A DNA stretch of 64,000 bases from Nemertoderma westbladi (taxonomy: Eukaryota > Xenacoelomorpha > Nemertodermatida > Nemertodermatidae). The stretch covers positions 103,692-167,691 of the forward strand of contig JAUCBJ010003734.1 in NCBI GenBank assembly GCA_032718475.1. Reading direction: 5' to 3'. The translations under genes and the position numbers were made by a program. Below the pieces are notes generated by a model. The model was not told the origin of the DNA. It searched no databases and saw nothing but the letters and a program-made list of their open reading frames with translations. Below, in pieces: positions 1 through 10,083 of the stretch. Positions within the stretch are counted from its first letter, which is position 1. Every line of letters begins with the position of its first letter.

Positions 1-636
1 GTCGACTATATATCCTGCCCAGCGGAGTCGGAACAATAAACGGAAATTCAAATGCGAAAATTCTATTCGAAATCGACTCGAAAGAAAAGACACTTAAGAA
101 ACAAATGGACGCGGTAACTCCAACGTATATTTGGAATTCTTGATAGAAGCATTGTAACAACAAATAAATATCACCCGCTTTTACCCTACCAGACGTGCGT
201 CTTTGGTATTATGACGATAAATGCCCTAGACCCAACGAATAAACGGAAAGACATAAACATCCACGTAAACCGAAACTTGTTGACGTATCACCTATGCTCA
301 CTCGGCTCGAACGATCCTGGAGTAAACCTACGATCAGAGTCCCGGAATACTCGGTCAAACCTCCTCATTCCTTAGTTGGACCTCAGACCTGCGATCCTGG
401 TGGTGTCGCGGATCCTCGTGGACTGTATTCACTGTTCAAAGATCTAGTGCTACCCTAACAATTAATCGGTAACACTCCGACAGTGATTTCTAGCTAGCCG
501 CCCATCTTACCTAGCCGGATTGTGATGCGGACACCTAATATCACTATCCTACCGTATGGTCGTCCCCGTTTAACGCGATACAACCCTTCATCAAGGTGAA
601 GGAGAGTTTTGTACGAAACGAGTTAAACGTGATTCT
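1..636. other. Unassigned flanking DNA
   Basis: No convincing coding frame, RNA gene or repeat is visible here. The stretch ends where satellite A begins. Confidence 0.5.
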
Positions 637-1080
637 ATACTTACACTTACACAACATTACATTAATGAGGTAAACTTACAGTATTTACAACCTACAATAT
701 TGTGGCAAACGTACACTTACACAACCTTACATCGATGAGGTAAACTTACACATACACAACCTACATTATTGTGGCAAATGTAAACTTACCCAAACGCAAC
801 CTACATTATTGTGGCAAACTTACACTTACACAACCTTACATTATTGAGGAATACTTACACTTACACAACATTACATTAATGAGGTAAACTTACAGTATTT
901 ACAACCTACAATATTGTGGTAAACGTACACTTACACAACCTTACATTGATGAGGTAAACTTACACATACAGAACTTACATTATTGTGGCAAATGTAAACT
1001 TACCCAAACGCAACCTACATTATTGTGGCAAACTTACACTTACACAACCTTACATTATTGAGGAAAACTTATACTTACAC
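637..1080 (+). repeat. Satellite A, block 1
   Basis: Tandem array of a 34-35 bp unit with the core acttacacaacctacatta, followed by attgtggcaa or attgaggcaa variants. A higher-order period of about 208 bp is visible: the block starting near 640 repeats near 848. The block ends at the SINE inserted at 1081. Confidence 0.93.
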
Positions 1081-1316
1081 AAAAAAAGCAAACAGTCGGC
1101 CGAAGCCGGAGGCGACCCGAAGGCTCCCCTTTCGATAGCTGCTACCCGAGGGTAGGGGTGGGCGCTACTCCTATCCCAAGATTTGCTCCCAGTTATTTAA
1201 CTGGTACTCATTTTATCGACCCCAGTGGATGAAAGGCTGAGTGGACCCTGGCGGGGCTGAACCTACAACCAATAGATTGTAGGCCCGGCGCTCAACCAAC
1301 TGAGCTACCCCACCCA
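1081..1316 (-). mobile_element. tRNA-derived SINE, copy 1
   Basis: Read on the minus strand the element starts with a tRNA-like head. It has a Pol III A box (tagctcagttgg), an anticodon-loop region and a B box (ggttcaacccc). A body follows containing gtcgataaaatgagtacc, then a tail ending in gcaaacag-type sequence (gctt/tttgc). The body motif resembles the central domain of mollusc and other invertebrate SINEs (MetaSINE-like, from memory). The 12-base string ttatacttacac lies on both sides (1069-1080 and 1317-1328) and is a good target-site duplication. The host sequence is itself repetitive, so part of that match could be chance. Confidence 0.85.
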
Positions 1317-1367
1317 TTATACTTACACAACATTACATTAATGAGGTAAACTTTCAGTATTTACAAC
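1317..1367 (+). repeat. Satellite A, remnant between insertions
   Basis: About 50 bp of satellite A between the SINE and the LTR-like insertion. It matches the start of the 208-bp higher-order unit and is cut off after the bases acaac. Confidence 0.85.
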
Positions 1368-1380
1368 TGTAAAGGCTTTT

Positions 1381-1545
1381 GCGGATATAACCAGTCATTT
1401 TTTCTCCGCAATGAACTGTTTAGTTGTTTTAGCGGACATAACAAGCCATTTTTCCCGCAAAGTACTGTGTAGGTGTTTTAGCGGACATAAAAAGCCATTT
1501 TTTCTGTATGTGTACTTTAGCGGACATAACAAGCCATTTTATGCC
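1381..1545 (+). repeat. Four-copy ~50 bp tandem repeat
   Basis: The motif gcggacataacaagccat recurs at 1381, 1432, 1481 and 1519, a spacing of 38-51 bp. It sits just inside the left end of the LTR-like insertion. Confidence 0.75.
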
Positions 1546-2524
1546 GCAATACGCCAAATACTCTTAACACAGTGTAATTCAGATGACGAAATCTATCAGC
1601 TGATTTAATGTCGATGTGGAGCTTTCTTAACTCTCTTTGTTCGGCTCACTCGACCAATCAGAGCGATTTTCATTTTATTTGCACAGAAGCCTACGGGAAA
1701 TCACGCAATGCATGACGATTTTTGTTTACCTTTTCCTGAGCCCCAGAACATCGGCTTTGGAATTATTCTGAGATTCAGACTTTAGCCAAACATTAGAACG
1801 GCTTTGATTATAGGAACGTATAACTGTTAACACGGTACAGTCCAGTCAACTCAATGCATTACGTACTACCCAACTTTCACCGCATTATTTTACTTCTGTT
1901 TACTGTCGGTTATTAATTGTTATAAGTTGATGGATATGTTGTTATATTTGGAGAATATCGATAAATAATCATAAAACCCCAATCTTCTTGATATACTGAA
2001 GGTAAGAGGGACCAGTTACCTGTAGCAACTGCGACTTACATTATAGTGGTTTTGGAGTGAATTGAATGCTATTTCATAATCCCTACATGTGTCAGTTGCT
2101 ATTCTCCTTATATATGATCTAAATTTAGTGAAGGTCGGCAGATCAGTGTGCAGCAGTGTGCGGTAGTGTGCATGAGTGTGACAGATAACAAAGCATTTCC
2201 TAAAGAATTGCGCTTTATACGAAAATCATTAGCCATCCCGTTGTGTTTAGTGTAAGTCATAACTCTGTTTACATACTTAGAGCGCCACGTCCTAAAGGAA
2301 CTGTTAATATTTCCCGAAAGTGAATAATATTTGTCAGAGATATTATAGTAACGAGCAATCGAACAATACAGTAAGTCTACACCGCAATAAGGTCAGAGCA
2401 TCCGAATCCAGTCTCCCTTAACCGTGGGTGAATGGTCGCGCATAGACTGGCTTCGGCTAATGTAACTTTATGTGCACCAAATACTTGTTATAGGCTAAAG
2501 TCGATTTAGAAACTAGAAGACACC

Positions 2525-2568
2525 TAAAATTGGCAGGTTAAACTGCTAAAGGTCTAAAAGCGCGAACA
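2525..2568 (+). repeat. 44-bp direct repeat, left copy
   Basis: Nearly identical to 3783-3826. Both copies contain ggcaggttaaactgctaaag and end in gcgcgaaca. The distance between copies is 1258 bp. Confidence 0.85.
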
Positions 2569-3782
2569 ATAACAGTTATTTTAGTTTCTTTATTGCAACG
2601 TAGGCAATAAAGTCGAAAGTACTGGTCGACCGGTAACCTGTAGGCCTAACTGCCTAACCACCCGAACCGGTACTTACAGCAGTACAGGTACTAGTATTAT
2701 TTCGATTGTGATATTGTATATTGGTAGGCTGTTTAAGAGATTAGGGACTGTACATCCCTTGTTTCTTTTGGAGCTTATTTATTTCTGTCAGTTTTATTTA
2801 TCTGTAAGTTAATATTGAGCAGAAGGCGTGTAAGCCTGCTCAGATTGTACAAGTAATTTGTAGGCTGGATTGTTGTCTGGCTGTTGTCAGGTCCAAAGAG
2901 ATTGCAGTGTGTGTAGAGTGTATGTCCGATAAAATACTAGTTAGGAAGCTGGGGGCATCCAGTGTTGTAAGGTAAATCCCCTCCGAAAGAATAAGTCGTA
3001 CTACTCGGTTAGAACGCATACTAACTAACCATTTCGGAGTCTGCATATACTGTAGTTTATTTAGGCTTGATAGTAGTCTGTCAGCATTTGGTTTGTATGT
3101 TGTTTGTGTAGTCTGTACGGGTAGCGTAATATTTATTATTCAGAGTTTATGCGATTATTCGCAACATACACAACCCCAAGTTTATTCCTACAGTAATTGT
3201 GCTTGTTATACATACCGTTATAGTTAAATTAACCCCGGTACTACATCAGGGCTGTTTGGCGTAGGTAAAGACTGGTGATTTTATGCTCTAGTCACTCCAG
3301 CAGATACCGTGGTTCTTTTAGCTGTACAAGTATTTTTAACTGCTGGTTATTTGTTGTATAAGTACTTGTACCTAATTTAGGCTTTAGTGTACAGTGCTTT
3401 CCGAAGGTAATTAGTGTGTGGGCAGTATATTTGTGTTGTAAAGTGGTTAATAGGCACGTTAGCTATGGTTGGCTGCGGTAATTAACTTCTAGGTAGGGAC
3501 ATTCCGGGTACATAACGTAGTACTTATAGAGCTGTAAAGCTAGAGACTATAAGTCGTCAGACGGTGGTATTTTCTTATCTAGACAAGGCAATATATTTAC
3601 TACTGCTTTATTATTTTCAAATACCGTAGTTTCCTGTCCGTTTGTAATAACCAGAAATTCTAACCCTTGTTAGACTGGTTTGTAGATTTCCTGTAAAATT
3701 ACCCTAAAATTTGTACGTGTAATTTTTTTGTGTTTATTTAGAGATTGTAATCTCACCCGTAATTGTACGTAATTTTGGAGGT

Positions 3783-3826
3783 TAAAATTGGCAGGTTAAA
3801 CTGCTAAAGGTCTAAAAGCGCGAACA
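3783..3826 (+). repeat. 44-bp direct repeat, right copy
   Basis: Right partner of 2525-2568. It forms the right end of the LTR-like insertion and abuts the acaac target duplication. Confidence 0.85.
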
Positions 3827-6700
3827 ACAACCTACAATATTGTGGCAAACGAACACTTACATAACCTACATTATTAAGGAAAACTTACACATACATAACC
3901 TACATTATTGTGACAAACGTACACTTACACAACCTTACATTATTGAGGCAAACGTACACTTACACAACCGACATTATTGTGACAAACGTACACTTACACA
4001 ACCTTACATTATTGAGGCAAACGTACACTTACACAACCTTAAAATATTGAGGCCCACTTACACTTACACAATATTATATTAATGAGGTAAACTTACACAT
4101 ACACAACCTACATTATTGTGGCCAACGTACACTTACACAACCTACATTATTGTGGCAAACTTACACTTACACAACCTTGCATTATTGAGGCAAACTTAAA
4201 CTTACACAACCTTACATTATTGAGGAAAACTTACACTTACACAACCTTACATATTGAGGCAAACTTAAACTTACACAACCTTATATTATTGAGGAAAACT
4301 TACACTTACACAACCTTACATACATTATTGAGGCAAACCTAAACTTACACAATATTATATTAATGAGGTAAACTTACACATACACAACCTACATTATTGT
4401 GGCAAACGTACACTTACACAACCTCTTACACAACCTTAAAATATTGAGGCCCACTTACACTTACACAATATTATATTAATGAGGTAAACTTACACATACA
4501 CAACCTACATTATTGTGGCCAACGTACACTTACACAACCTACATTATTGTGGCAAACTTACACTTACACAACCTTACATTATTGAGGCAAACTTAAACTT
4601 ACACAACCTTACACTATTGAGGAAAACTTACACATACACAACCTACATTATTGTGGCAAACGTACACTTACACAACCTTACATTATTGAGGCAAACTTAC
4701 ACTTACACAACCTACATTATTGAGGAAAACGTACACTTACACAACCTACATTATTGTGACAACGTACACTTACACAACCTACATTATTGAGGAAAAATTA
4801 CACTTACACAACCTTACATATTGAGGCAAACTTAAACTTAGACAACCTTACATTATTGAGGAAAACTTACACCTACACAAAATTACATTAATTAGGTAAA
4901 CTTACACATACACAATATTCATTATTGTGGCCAACGTACACTTACACAACCTACATTATTGTGGCAAACTTACACTTACACAACCTTACATAGATTATTG
5001 AGGCAAACTTACACTTACACAACCTTACATACATTATTGAGGCAAACTTAAACTTATACAAAATTACATTAATGAGGTAAACTTACACATACACAACCTA
5101 CATTATTGTGGCAAACGTACACTTACACAACCTACATTATTGTGGCAAACTTACACTTACACAACCTTACATACATTATTGAGGCAAACTTACACTTACA
5201 CAACCTACTTTATTGTGACAAACGTAAGCAAAGCAAGCAAACAGTCGGCGAAAGCCGCAGGCGACCCGAATGCTCCTCTTTCGATAGCTGATACCCGAGG
5301 GTAGGGGTGGGCGCTACTCCTATCCCAAGATTTGCCCCCAGTTATTTAACTGGTACTCATTTTATCGACCCCATTGGATGAAAGGCTGAGTGGACCCTGG
5401 CGGGGTTGAACCTACAACCAATAGATTGCAGGCCCGGCGCTCAAACAACTGAGCTACCCCGCCCTTGCCAAACGTACACTTACACAACCTACATTATTGT
5501 GACAAACTTACACTTACACAACCTTACATTATTGTGACAAACTTACACTTACACAACCTACATTATTGAGGCAAACGTACACTTAAACAACCTACATTAT
5601 TGAGGAAAACTTACACTTACACAACCTACATTATTGTGGCAAACGTACACTTACACAACCTACATTATTGAGGCAAACGTACACTTAAACAACCTACATT
5701 ATTGAGGAAAACTTACACTTACACAACCTACATTATTGTGATAAACGTACACCTACACAACATTACATTATTGAGGAATACTTACACTTACACAACATTA
5801 CATTAATGAGGTTAACTTACACATACACAACCCACATTATTGAGGCAAACGTACACTTACACAACCTACATTATTGAGGAAAACTTACACTTACACAACC
5901 TACATTATTGTGATAAACGTACACCTACACAACATTACATTATTGAGGAATACTTACACCTACACAACATTACATTAATGAGGTAAACATACACATTCAC
6001 AACTGCATTATTGTGGCAAACGTACACTTACACAACCTACATTATTGAGGCAAACGTACGCTTACACAACCTACATTATTGTGGCAAACGTACACTTACA
6101 CAACCTACATTATTGAGGCAAACGTACACTTAAACAACCTACATTATTGAGGAAAACTTACACTTACACAACCTACATTATTGTGATAAACGTACACCTA
6201 CACAACATTACATTATTGAGGAATACTTACACTTACACAACATTACATTAATGAGGTTAACTTACACATACACAACCCACATTATTGAGGCAAACGTACA
6301 CTTACACAACCTACATTATTTAGGCAAACTTACACTTACACAACATTACATTAATGAGGTAAACTTACACATAAACAACTGCATTATTGTGGCAAACGTA
6401 CACTTACACAACCTTACATTATTGTGACAAACTTACACTTACACAACCTTAAGGTATTGAGGCAAACGTACACTTACACAACCTACATTATTGTGACAAA
6501 CGTTCACTTACACAACCATACATTATTGAGGCAAACTTACACTTACACATCATTGCATTAATGAGGTAAACTTACACATAAACAACTGCATTATTGTGGC
6601 AAACGTACACTTACACAACCTACATTATTGTGGCAAACTTAAACTTACACAACCTTACATTATTGTGACAAACTTATACATACACAACCTTACATTACTG
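3827..6700 (+). repeat. Satellite A, block 2
   Basis: About 80 further units of the 34-35 bp satellite A repeat, with higher-order blocks (for example the segment near 4070-4130 recurs near 4460-4530). The unit has few stops in some frames, so it yields long meaningless open frames. SINE copy 2 interrupts it at 5227-5464. The array fades out near 6700. Confidence 0.93.
5227..5464 (-). mobile_element. tRNA-derived SINE, copy 2
   Basis: Same family and orientation as the copy at 1081-1316, about 95% alike by eye. A box, B box and the body motif gtcgataaaatgagtacc are preserved (here after ggtt instead of ggtc). The tail shows a short aagcaaagcaagc repeat. Flanking caaacgta (5219-5226 and about 5469-5476) is a possible target duplication. 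Confidence 0.83.
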
Positions 6701-6857
6701 AGATAGGCTCTAAATAGATCTACCCATGTTAAGGATCTATGAGCGAGAAATGATTGACAACTTCAAGTTTGGGATGACAAAAAATCAACTCGAAGATAGA
6801 GTTGTAACATCATCTCATTTTTATATCTCAAATTTTTATATAAGTTACTAATATTAC
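6701..6857. other. Short spacer next to satellite A
   Basis: Unique AT-rich sequence between the satellite edge and the discoidin-like exon. On the minus strand it would be the intron downstream of that exon. Confidence 0.5.
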
Positions 6858-7021
6858 CCACCCGGTTATTGTTTTAGGGCCATTGAAATTGATCATAAAC
6901 CACGAACCCACAGCCACGCCATGCCACGTTACCCAATCAAGCTGATTATCCTTCAGTGCTTGATTACAGTCGTTTCCATAAAATTCCGAGGATGCTGAAC
7001 AAGTGGTGTAACCGATAACAT
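6858..7021 (-). CDS. Exon: F5/8 type C (discoidin)-like domain part
   Basis: A 164-nt exon candidate on the minus strand. It starts after a tatttacag acceptor and ends at tgg before a gtaatatt donor. The phase-1 entry reads about 54 residues and ends in phase 0. The peptide has the pattern of the first half of a coagulation factor 5/8 type C domain: CSASSEF near the start, an alanine-leucine-asp/asn block, a tryptophan run, then GSWFMINF and the TITGW strand. Such domains bind glycans or phospholipids on secreted or surface proteins. The second half must lie on a further exon to the left, which I did not find. The phase matches the TSP1 exon at 8630-8785. Domain identity is inferred from pattern, without a search. 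Confidence 0.62.
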
Positions 7022-7082
7022 CTGTAAATAGTAAATAGAAGCGAAATACCAGCGAAAATATTAATTTCACTAAAAACATTAC

Positions 7083-7200
7083 TAGTCTCACAATTTTGGG
7101 AGAAGATTTCGAAACTCGGTTTTTCTGAATGAGCTGCTGATTCAGAAAAACCGAGTTTCGAAATCTTCGCCCAAAATTGTGAGACTAGACTCGGCTCCAT
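7083..7200. mobile_element. 118-bp foldback element
   Basis: Two 47-bp arms (7083-7129 and 7141-7187) are reverse complements with one mismatch, around an 11-nt loop. A 13-bp extension follows on the right. The 10-mer aaaacattac lies immediately on both sides (7073-7082 and 7201-7210), which looks like a target-site duplication. A 9-10 bp duplication would fit a Mutator-like MITE, but no family was recognised. Confidence 0.6.
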
Positions 7201-7650
7201 AAAACATTACATTACATTTTTTGTTTAGGTCTTAAATATTTTTTAAATATTATTAACTAATAATAATTATTATGTAATAGATATTAACTAATTTCAAAAA
7301 ATTACAATGGCACAATTCAAAATTCTAACCGATAACGTTTGATCATAACCCGAAAAGAAATCAAACAAAAAAAAAATTTCGAAAATTGGTTAAGGAATGG
7401 CTGAGTAGTAGTATTTTGAATGTGAAAAATAGAATTCCGAGATAAACGCATTTAAAGTTTAAGAACAATATATTTCAAATGTTCCCGCTATTTTCAGTAC
7501 TGGTATCTCCTTTTCTTTTCCCATTGGTTATCCCCTATCCATTTTGCGATTTCTCAATGGATTTCATGAAATTTGGTTCAAAAAAACCCCTACCCACAAT
7601 TTAATAACCTGTTAAAATAATTTTAGAGTGCTTGCCAAAAAAATTATTTC

Positions 7651-7978
7651 GCGCAGCACGTGAACAAATTCCATTTTGGCGTATTGATTTGTTCGCATAA
7701 AATTTCGTCACTTAGTAATAAATAGTCATGGAATAATGAGGCAACCTTAACAAACTTTCAAAATTATATAAAAATTTCTACATAATTTTATAATAAGCCT
7801 TTACACAGAACATTAAGCTTTGTGCAGCACGTGAAACCTTCGCGCAGCACGTGAAGGTTTCACGTAGCACTTAAAGTTTTCATAAAGCACGTTAATTAAT
7901 CGAGCAGCTCGGAAAGCGTCTTGATTAGGATGAGAAGCCTTCACGCGGTAACATGAAAAGTTCATGCAGCACGTGAAT
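7651..7978. repeat. Scattered gcagcacgtgaa repeats
   Basis: The motif gcagcacgtgaa occurs exactly at about 7651, 7821, 7841 and 7966. Decayed versions such as cgtagcac and aaagcacgtt lie between. Each intact copy contains the E-box palindrome cacgtg. It may be a decayed minisatellite rather than a control region. Confidence 0.55.
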
Positions 7979-8177
7979 TAATTTTAGAGCCTGTGGAGTT
8001 TAAAAAAAACATAAGTTTGTGGTTGTTCCCCACAATTATTATTACCAGCTATTGCTATATGATAGTTCACAATTGTTATTACTAGTAGACAACTAGTCCA
8101 TTAGACAGCTGTTCAATATGTAACACAACACTAACAAATATCTATTAAATATATATTAATTAAAATTTGACGGACAC

Positions 8178-8400
8178 GTTGACAGACAGACAGACAGACG
8201 TAATCAGACAGACAGACGTAATCAGACAGACGGACAAACTGAGAGAAAGACACTGACATACAGAAATAGTGATTAGATGATTACAAATATGAAAACAGAC
8301 ATCGACATTAAAAAAAATCCCATCAGCAAACAGTTCGAAGATTGCTTATTTTGTCTGCTTTCTTTTTAATATTTCGATGGACAGACAGACAGACATACAG
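8178..8400 (+). repeat. (gaca)n microsatellite
   Basis: Interrupted gacagacagaca runs at about 8178-8235 and 8378-8402. A short gacgtaatca spacer repeats within the first run. Confidence 0.85.
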
Positions 8401-8517
8401 ACGGAAACCTAGCCATTATCCGAGAAGTAAAAGAGATCTCGCTAAGCCGTTTCCTGATTTGAAATCCTCATTAAATACTACTCTAGATGAAATAGAAAAA
8501 CGAAAATTTTGACTTGA

Positions 8518-8552
8518 GGGGGGGGGGGGGGGGGGGTGTACCCCCCCCCCCC
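8518..8552. repeat. G-run/C-run hairpin
   Basis: Nineteen G, then tgta, then twelve C. This is a perfect homopolymer hairpin and also a possible G-quadruplex/i-motif. Base counts in such runs are prone to sequencing error. Confidence 0.8.
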
Positions 8553-8629
8553 ACACCCCCACCCCCCTTAAATAGTTATTGAATTTTATATCATTTCTAA
8601 CTACAATATATTTCTTGAATAATTAGTAC

Positions 8630-8785
8630 CTGATGGGCATTGCTTACTATTCCCACTGCAAGGTTCTCCGTTTGGGGATGGTGTGGGGTTGTCACATAAC
8701 CTTATTGATATTTGACTTCCGAATCCAATACATTCATGTTCGGTATCACTCGACCAAGAAGACCATTCACCCCAACCGCCGTCAA
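8630..8785 (-). CDS. Exon: thrombospondin type 1 repeat
   Basis: A 156-nt minus-strand exon with a ttatttttag acceptor and a gtactaat donor. It is phase 1 at both ends, the classical symmetric arrangement for TSP1 modules. The peptide opens with DGGWGEWSSWS (the WxxW mannosylation-type motif) and continues with a cysteine, IRLCDNP, a GEPC block and QCPSG. The family pattern of tryptophans, an arginine strand and paired cysteines is clear, although the CSxTC motif is altered. TSP1 repeats bind matrix and glycosaminoglycans in secreted or membrane proteins. Phase and order link it to the FN2 exon at 42038-42226 (upstream) and the discoidin-like exon at 6858-7021 (downstream). Confidence 0.82.
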
Positions 8786-9344
8786 CTAAAAATAATTTAT
8801 TATTTGATACATAGAGTATTGTTGTTGTTATATGAAACAAAACTCAAAGGGATTCACACACACACGAACTTAAGTAATAGTGAACGTATTATTTAAAGGT
8901 ATAATTAACCATGCAGCCATGACCCGTAATAATGTAGGCTAGTGTCCGGCACGACCACCCCCCCACCCCCATATTTTTCTACAAATCTTTATTAGAATAA
9001 ATGGCCTACAGCGAACGATAATTCTTCCAATTTTGAACGTAAGTATCTCAGCTGTGTCTCAACGAAATTCAGAAATTGTTACATATTTGGAATCCTTGCC
9101 ACCCAAGCTTTCTTTTGATGAGAACGAAATACGACTAATGTGAAGAATGGCCACGATACTGAGGTTGCGAATTCGCAAAAGAAACTTTTTTAAAACGCTT
9201 ATAATAAAAATGTAAAGGAAAAATCGAAAATTCCGGAACAACGACGGTGAGTTGGACTAGTTGTGTTTCAAATTTCAAGCATTATGATAATGGGGGGGGG
9301 GGGGGGGGGGGGGGTGTCAGTGTCATCATAAAATGACACTATAT
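8786..9344. other. Intronic DNA, no gene seen
   Basis: Unique sequence with an ac-repeat near 8856, a C-rich run near 8958 and a 23-base G run at 9292-9314. No coding or RNA feature was recognised. Confidence 0.5.
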
Positions 9345-9715
9345 CAGGTTGGCTGAATCTCCAGCTGAACGTCTCAATGGTTGGAAAGCCCACTTTGAGA
9401 AGCACCTAAACAATGACAGGGTATTGCCTGATAACTTTATGGTAGCCTACATCGTGTACCTGAGTCTGTCCTCAGTTGGAGACATCCATTGCTAAAATTA
9501 TATTGTAATGAGTTGTTTGAGAGATGTTCTTATTGCTTAAATCAAAGCAAAGAGCATCAAGTCTGCCAGTGGAGTAGATGGCGTGCCCCTTTAGGGCAAT
9601 AAAAGTTTTGTGTGTTTGTAGATCATTCACCCATCATCTTGGACATGTATATAGGACAAAGAGAGTCCCCCAAGAACTGAAAACAAATAAGGTGGCCCCT
9701 GTCCCAAAGAACCAC
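9345..9715 (+). pseudogene. RTE-type LINE fragment (family 2)
   Basis: Plus-strand pieces match the protein of the LINE at 42821-46577. First comes the endonuclease-RT linker (pattern LNGWKAHFEK followed by NNDRVLPDNF), then a GVDGVP piece near 9570, then the segment with YRTKRVPQE and APVPK. Stops and short indels separate the pieces, so it is dead. The fragment stops where the downstream minisatellite takes over its last codons. Confidence 0.8.
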
Positions 9716-10065
9716 CACCCAAGGCCCCTGTCCCAAAGAACTACCACCCAAGGCCCCTGTCCCAAAGAACTACCACCCAAGGCCCCTGTCCCAAAGAACT
9801 ACTACCAAAGGCCCCTGTCCCAAAGATCTACCACCCAAGGCCTCTGTCCCAAAGAACTACTACCAAAGGCCCCTGTCCCAAAGAACTACTGCTAAAGGCC
9901 CCTGTCCCAAGGAACTACCACCCAAGGCCCCTGCCCCAAAGAACTACCACCCAAGGCCCCTGTCCCAAAGAACTACTACCAAAGGCCCCTGTCCCAAAGA
10001 ACTACTACCAAAGGCCCCTGTCCCAAAGAACTACCACCCAAGGTCCCTGTCCCAAAGAACTACTA
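9690..10065 (+). repeat. 29-bp minisatellite grown from LINE codons
   Basis: About 13 copies of a ~29 bp unit containing ggcccctgtcccaaagaac, followed by taccacccaa or tactaccaaa. The first copy coincides with the APVPK codons of the LINE fragment upstream, so the unit is derived from that coding sequence. The unit is not divisible by three, so frames rotate from copy to copy. Confidence 0.9.
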
Positions 10066-10083
10066 CCTTATTAGCCTTATATC

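Larger units (their letters stand above)
1368..3826. mobile_element. LTR-like insertion in satellite A
   Basis: The insertion starts with tgtaaagg and ends with gcgaaca, so it has TG...CA ends. It is flanked by the 5-bp duplication acaac (1363-1367 and 3827-3831). Removing it restores an uninterrupted satellite A higher-order unit. The last ~44 bp (3783-3826) recur at 2525-2568, also ending in gcgaaca. This may therefore be a solo LTR with an internal duplication, or a 1.2 kb 5' LTR (1368-2568) plus a remnant whose 3' LTR is almost entirely deleted. No reverse transcriptase, integrase or primer binding site is visible. The strand is unknown. Confidence 0.6.
7201..8629. other. Intronic DNA with simple repeats
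   Basis: No coding region seen. On the minus strand this is the intron between the TSP1 and discoidin-like exons. It holds a cacgtg-motif cluster, gaca microsatellites and a G/C homopolymer hairpin, listed separately. Confidence 0.5.

Noticed and set aside
3840-5291. Several 60-90 codon plus-strand frames with HNLHYC-type repeats
   Set aside because: They are translations of satellite A, whose unit lacks stops in some frames. No start context, splice site or domain.
9578-9895. Plus-strand 105-codon protein with proline-rich repeats
   Set aside because: Chance fusion of LINE codons and the minisatellite; the frame rotates every unit.
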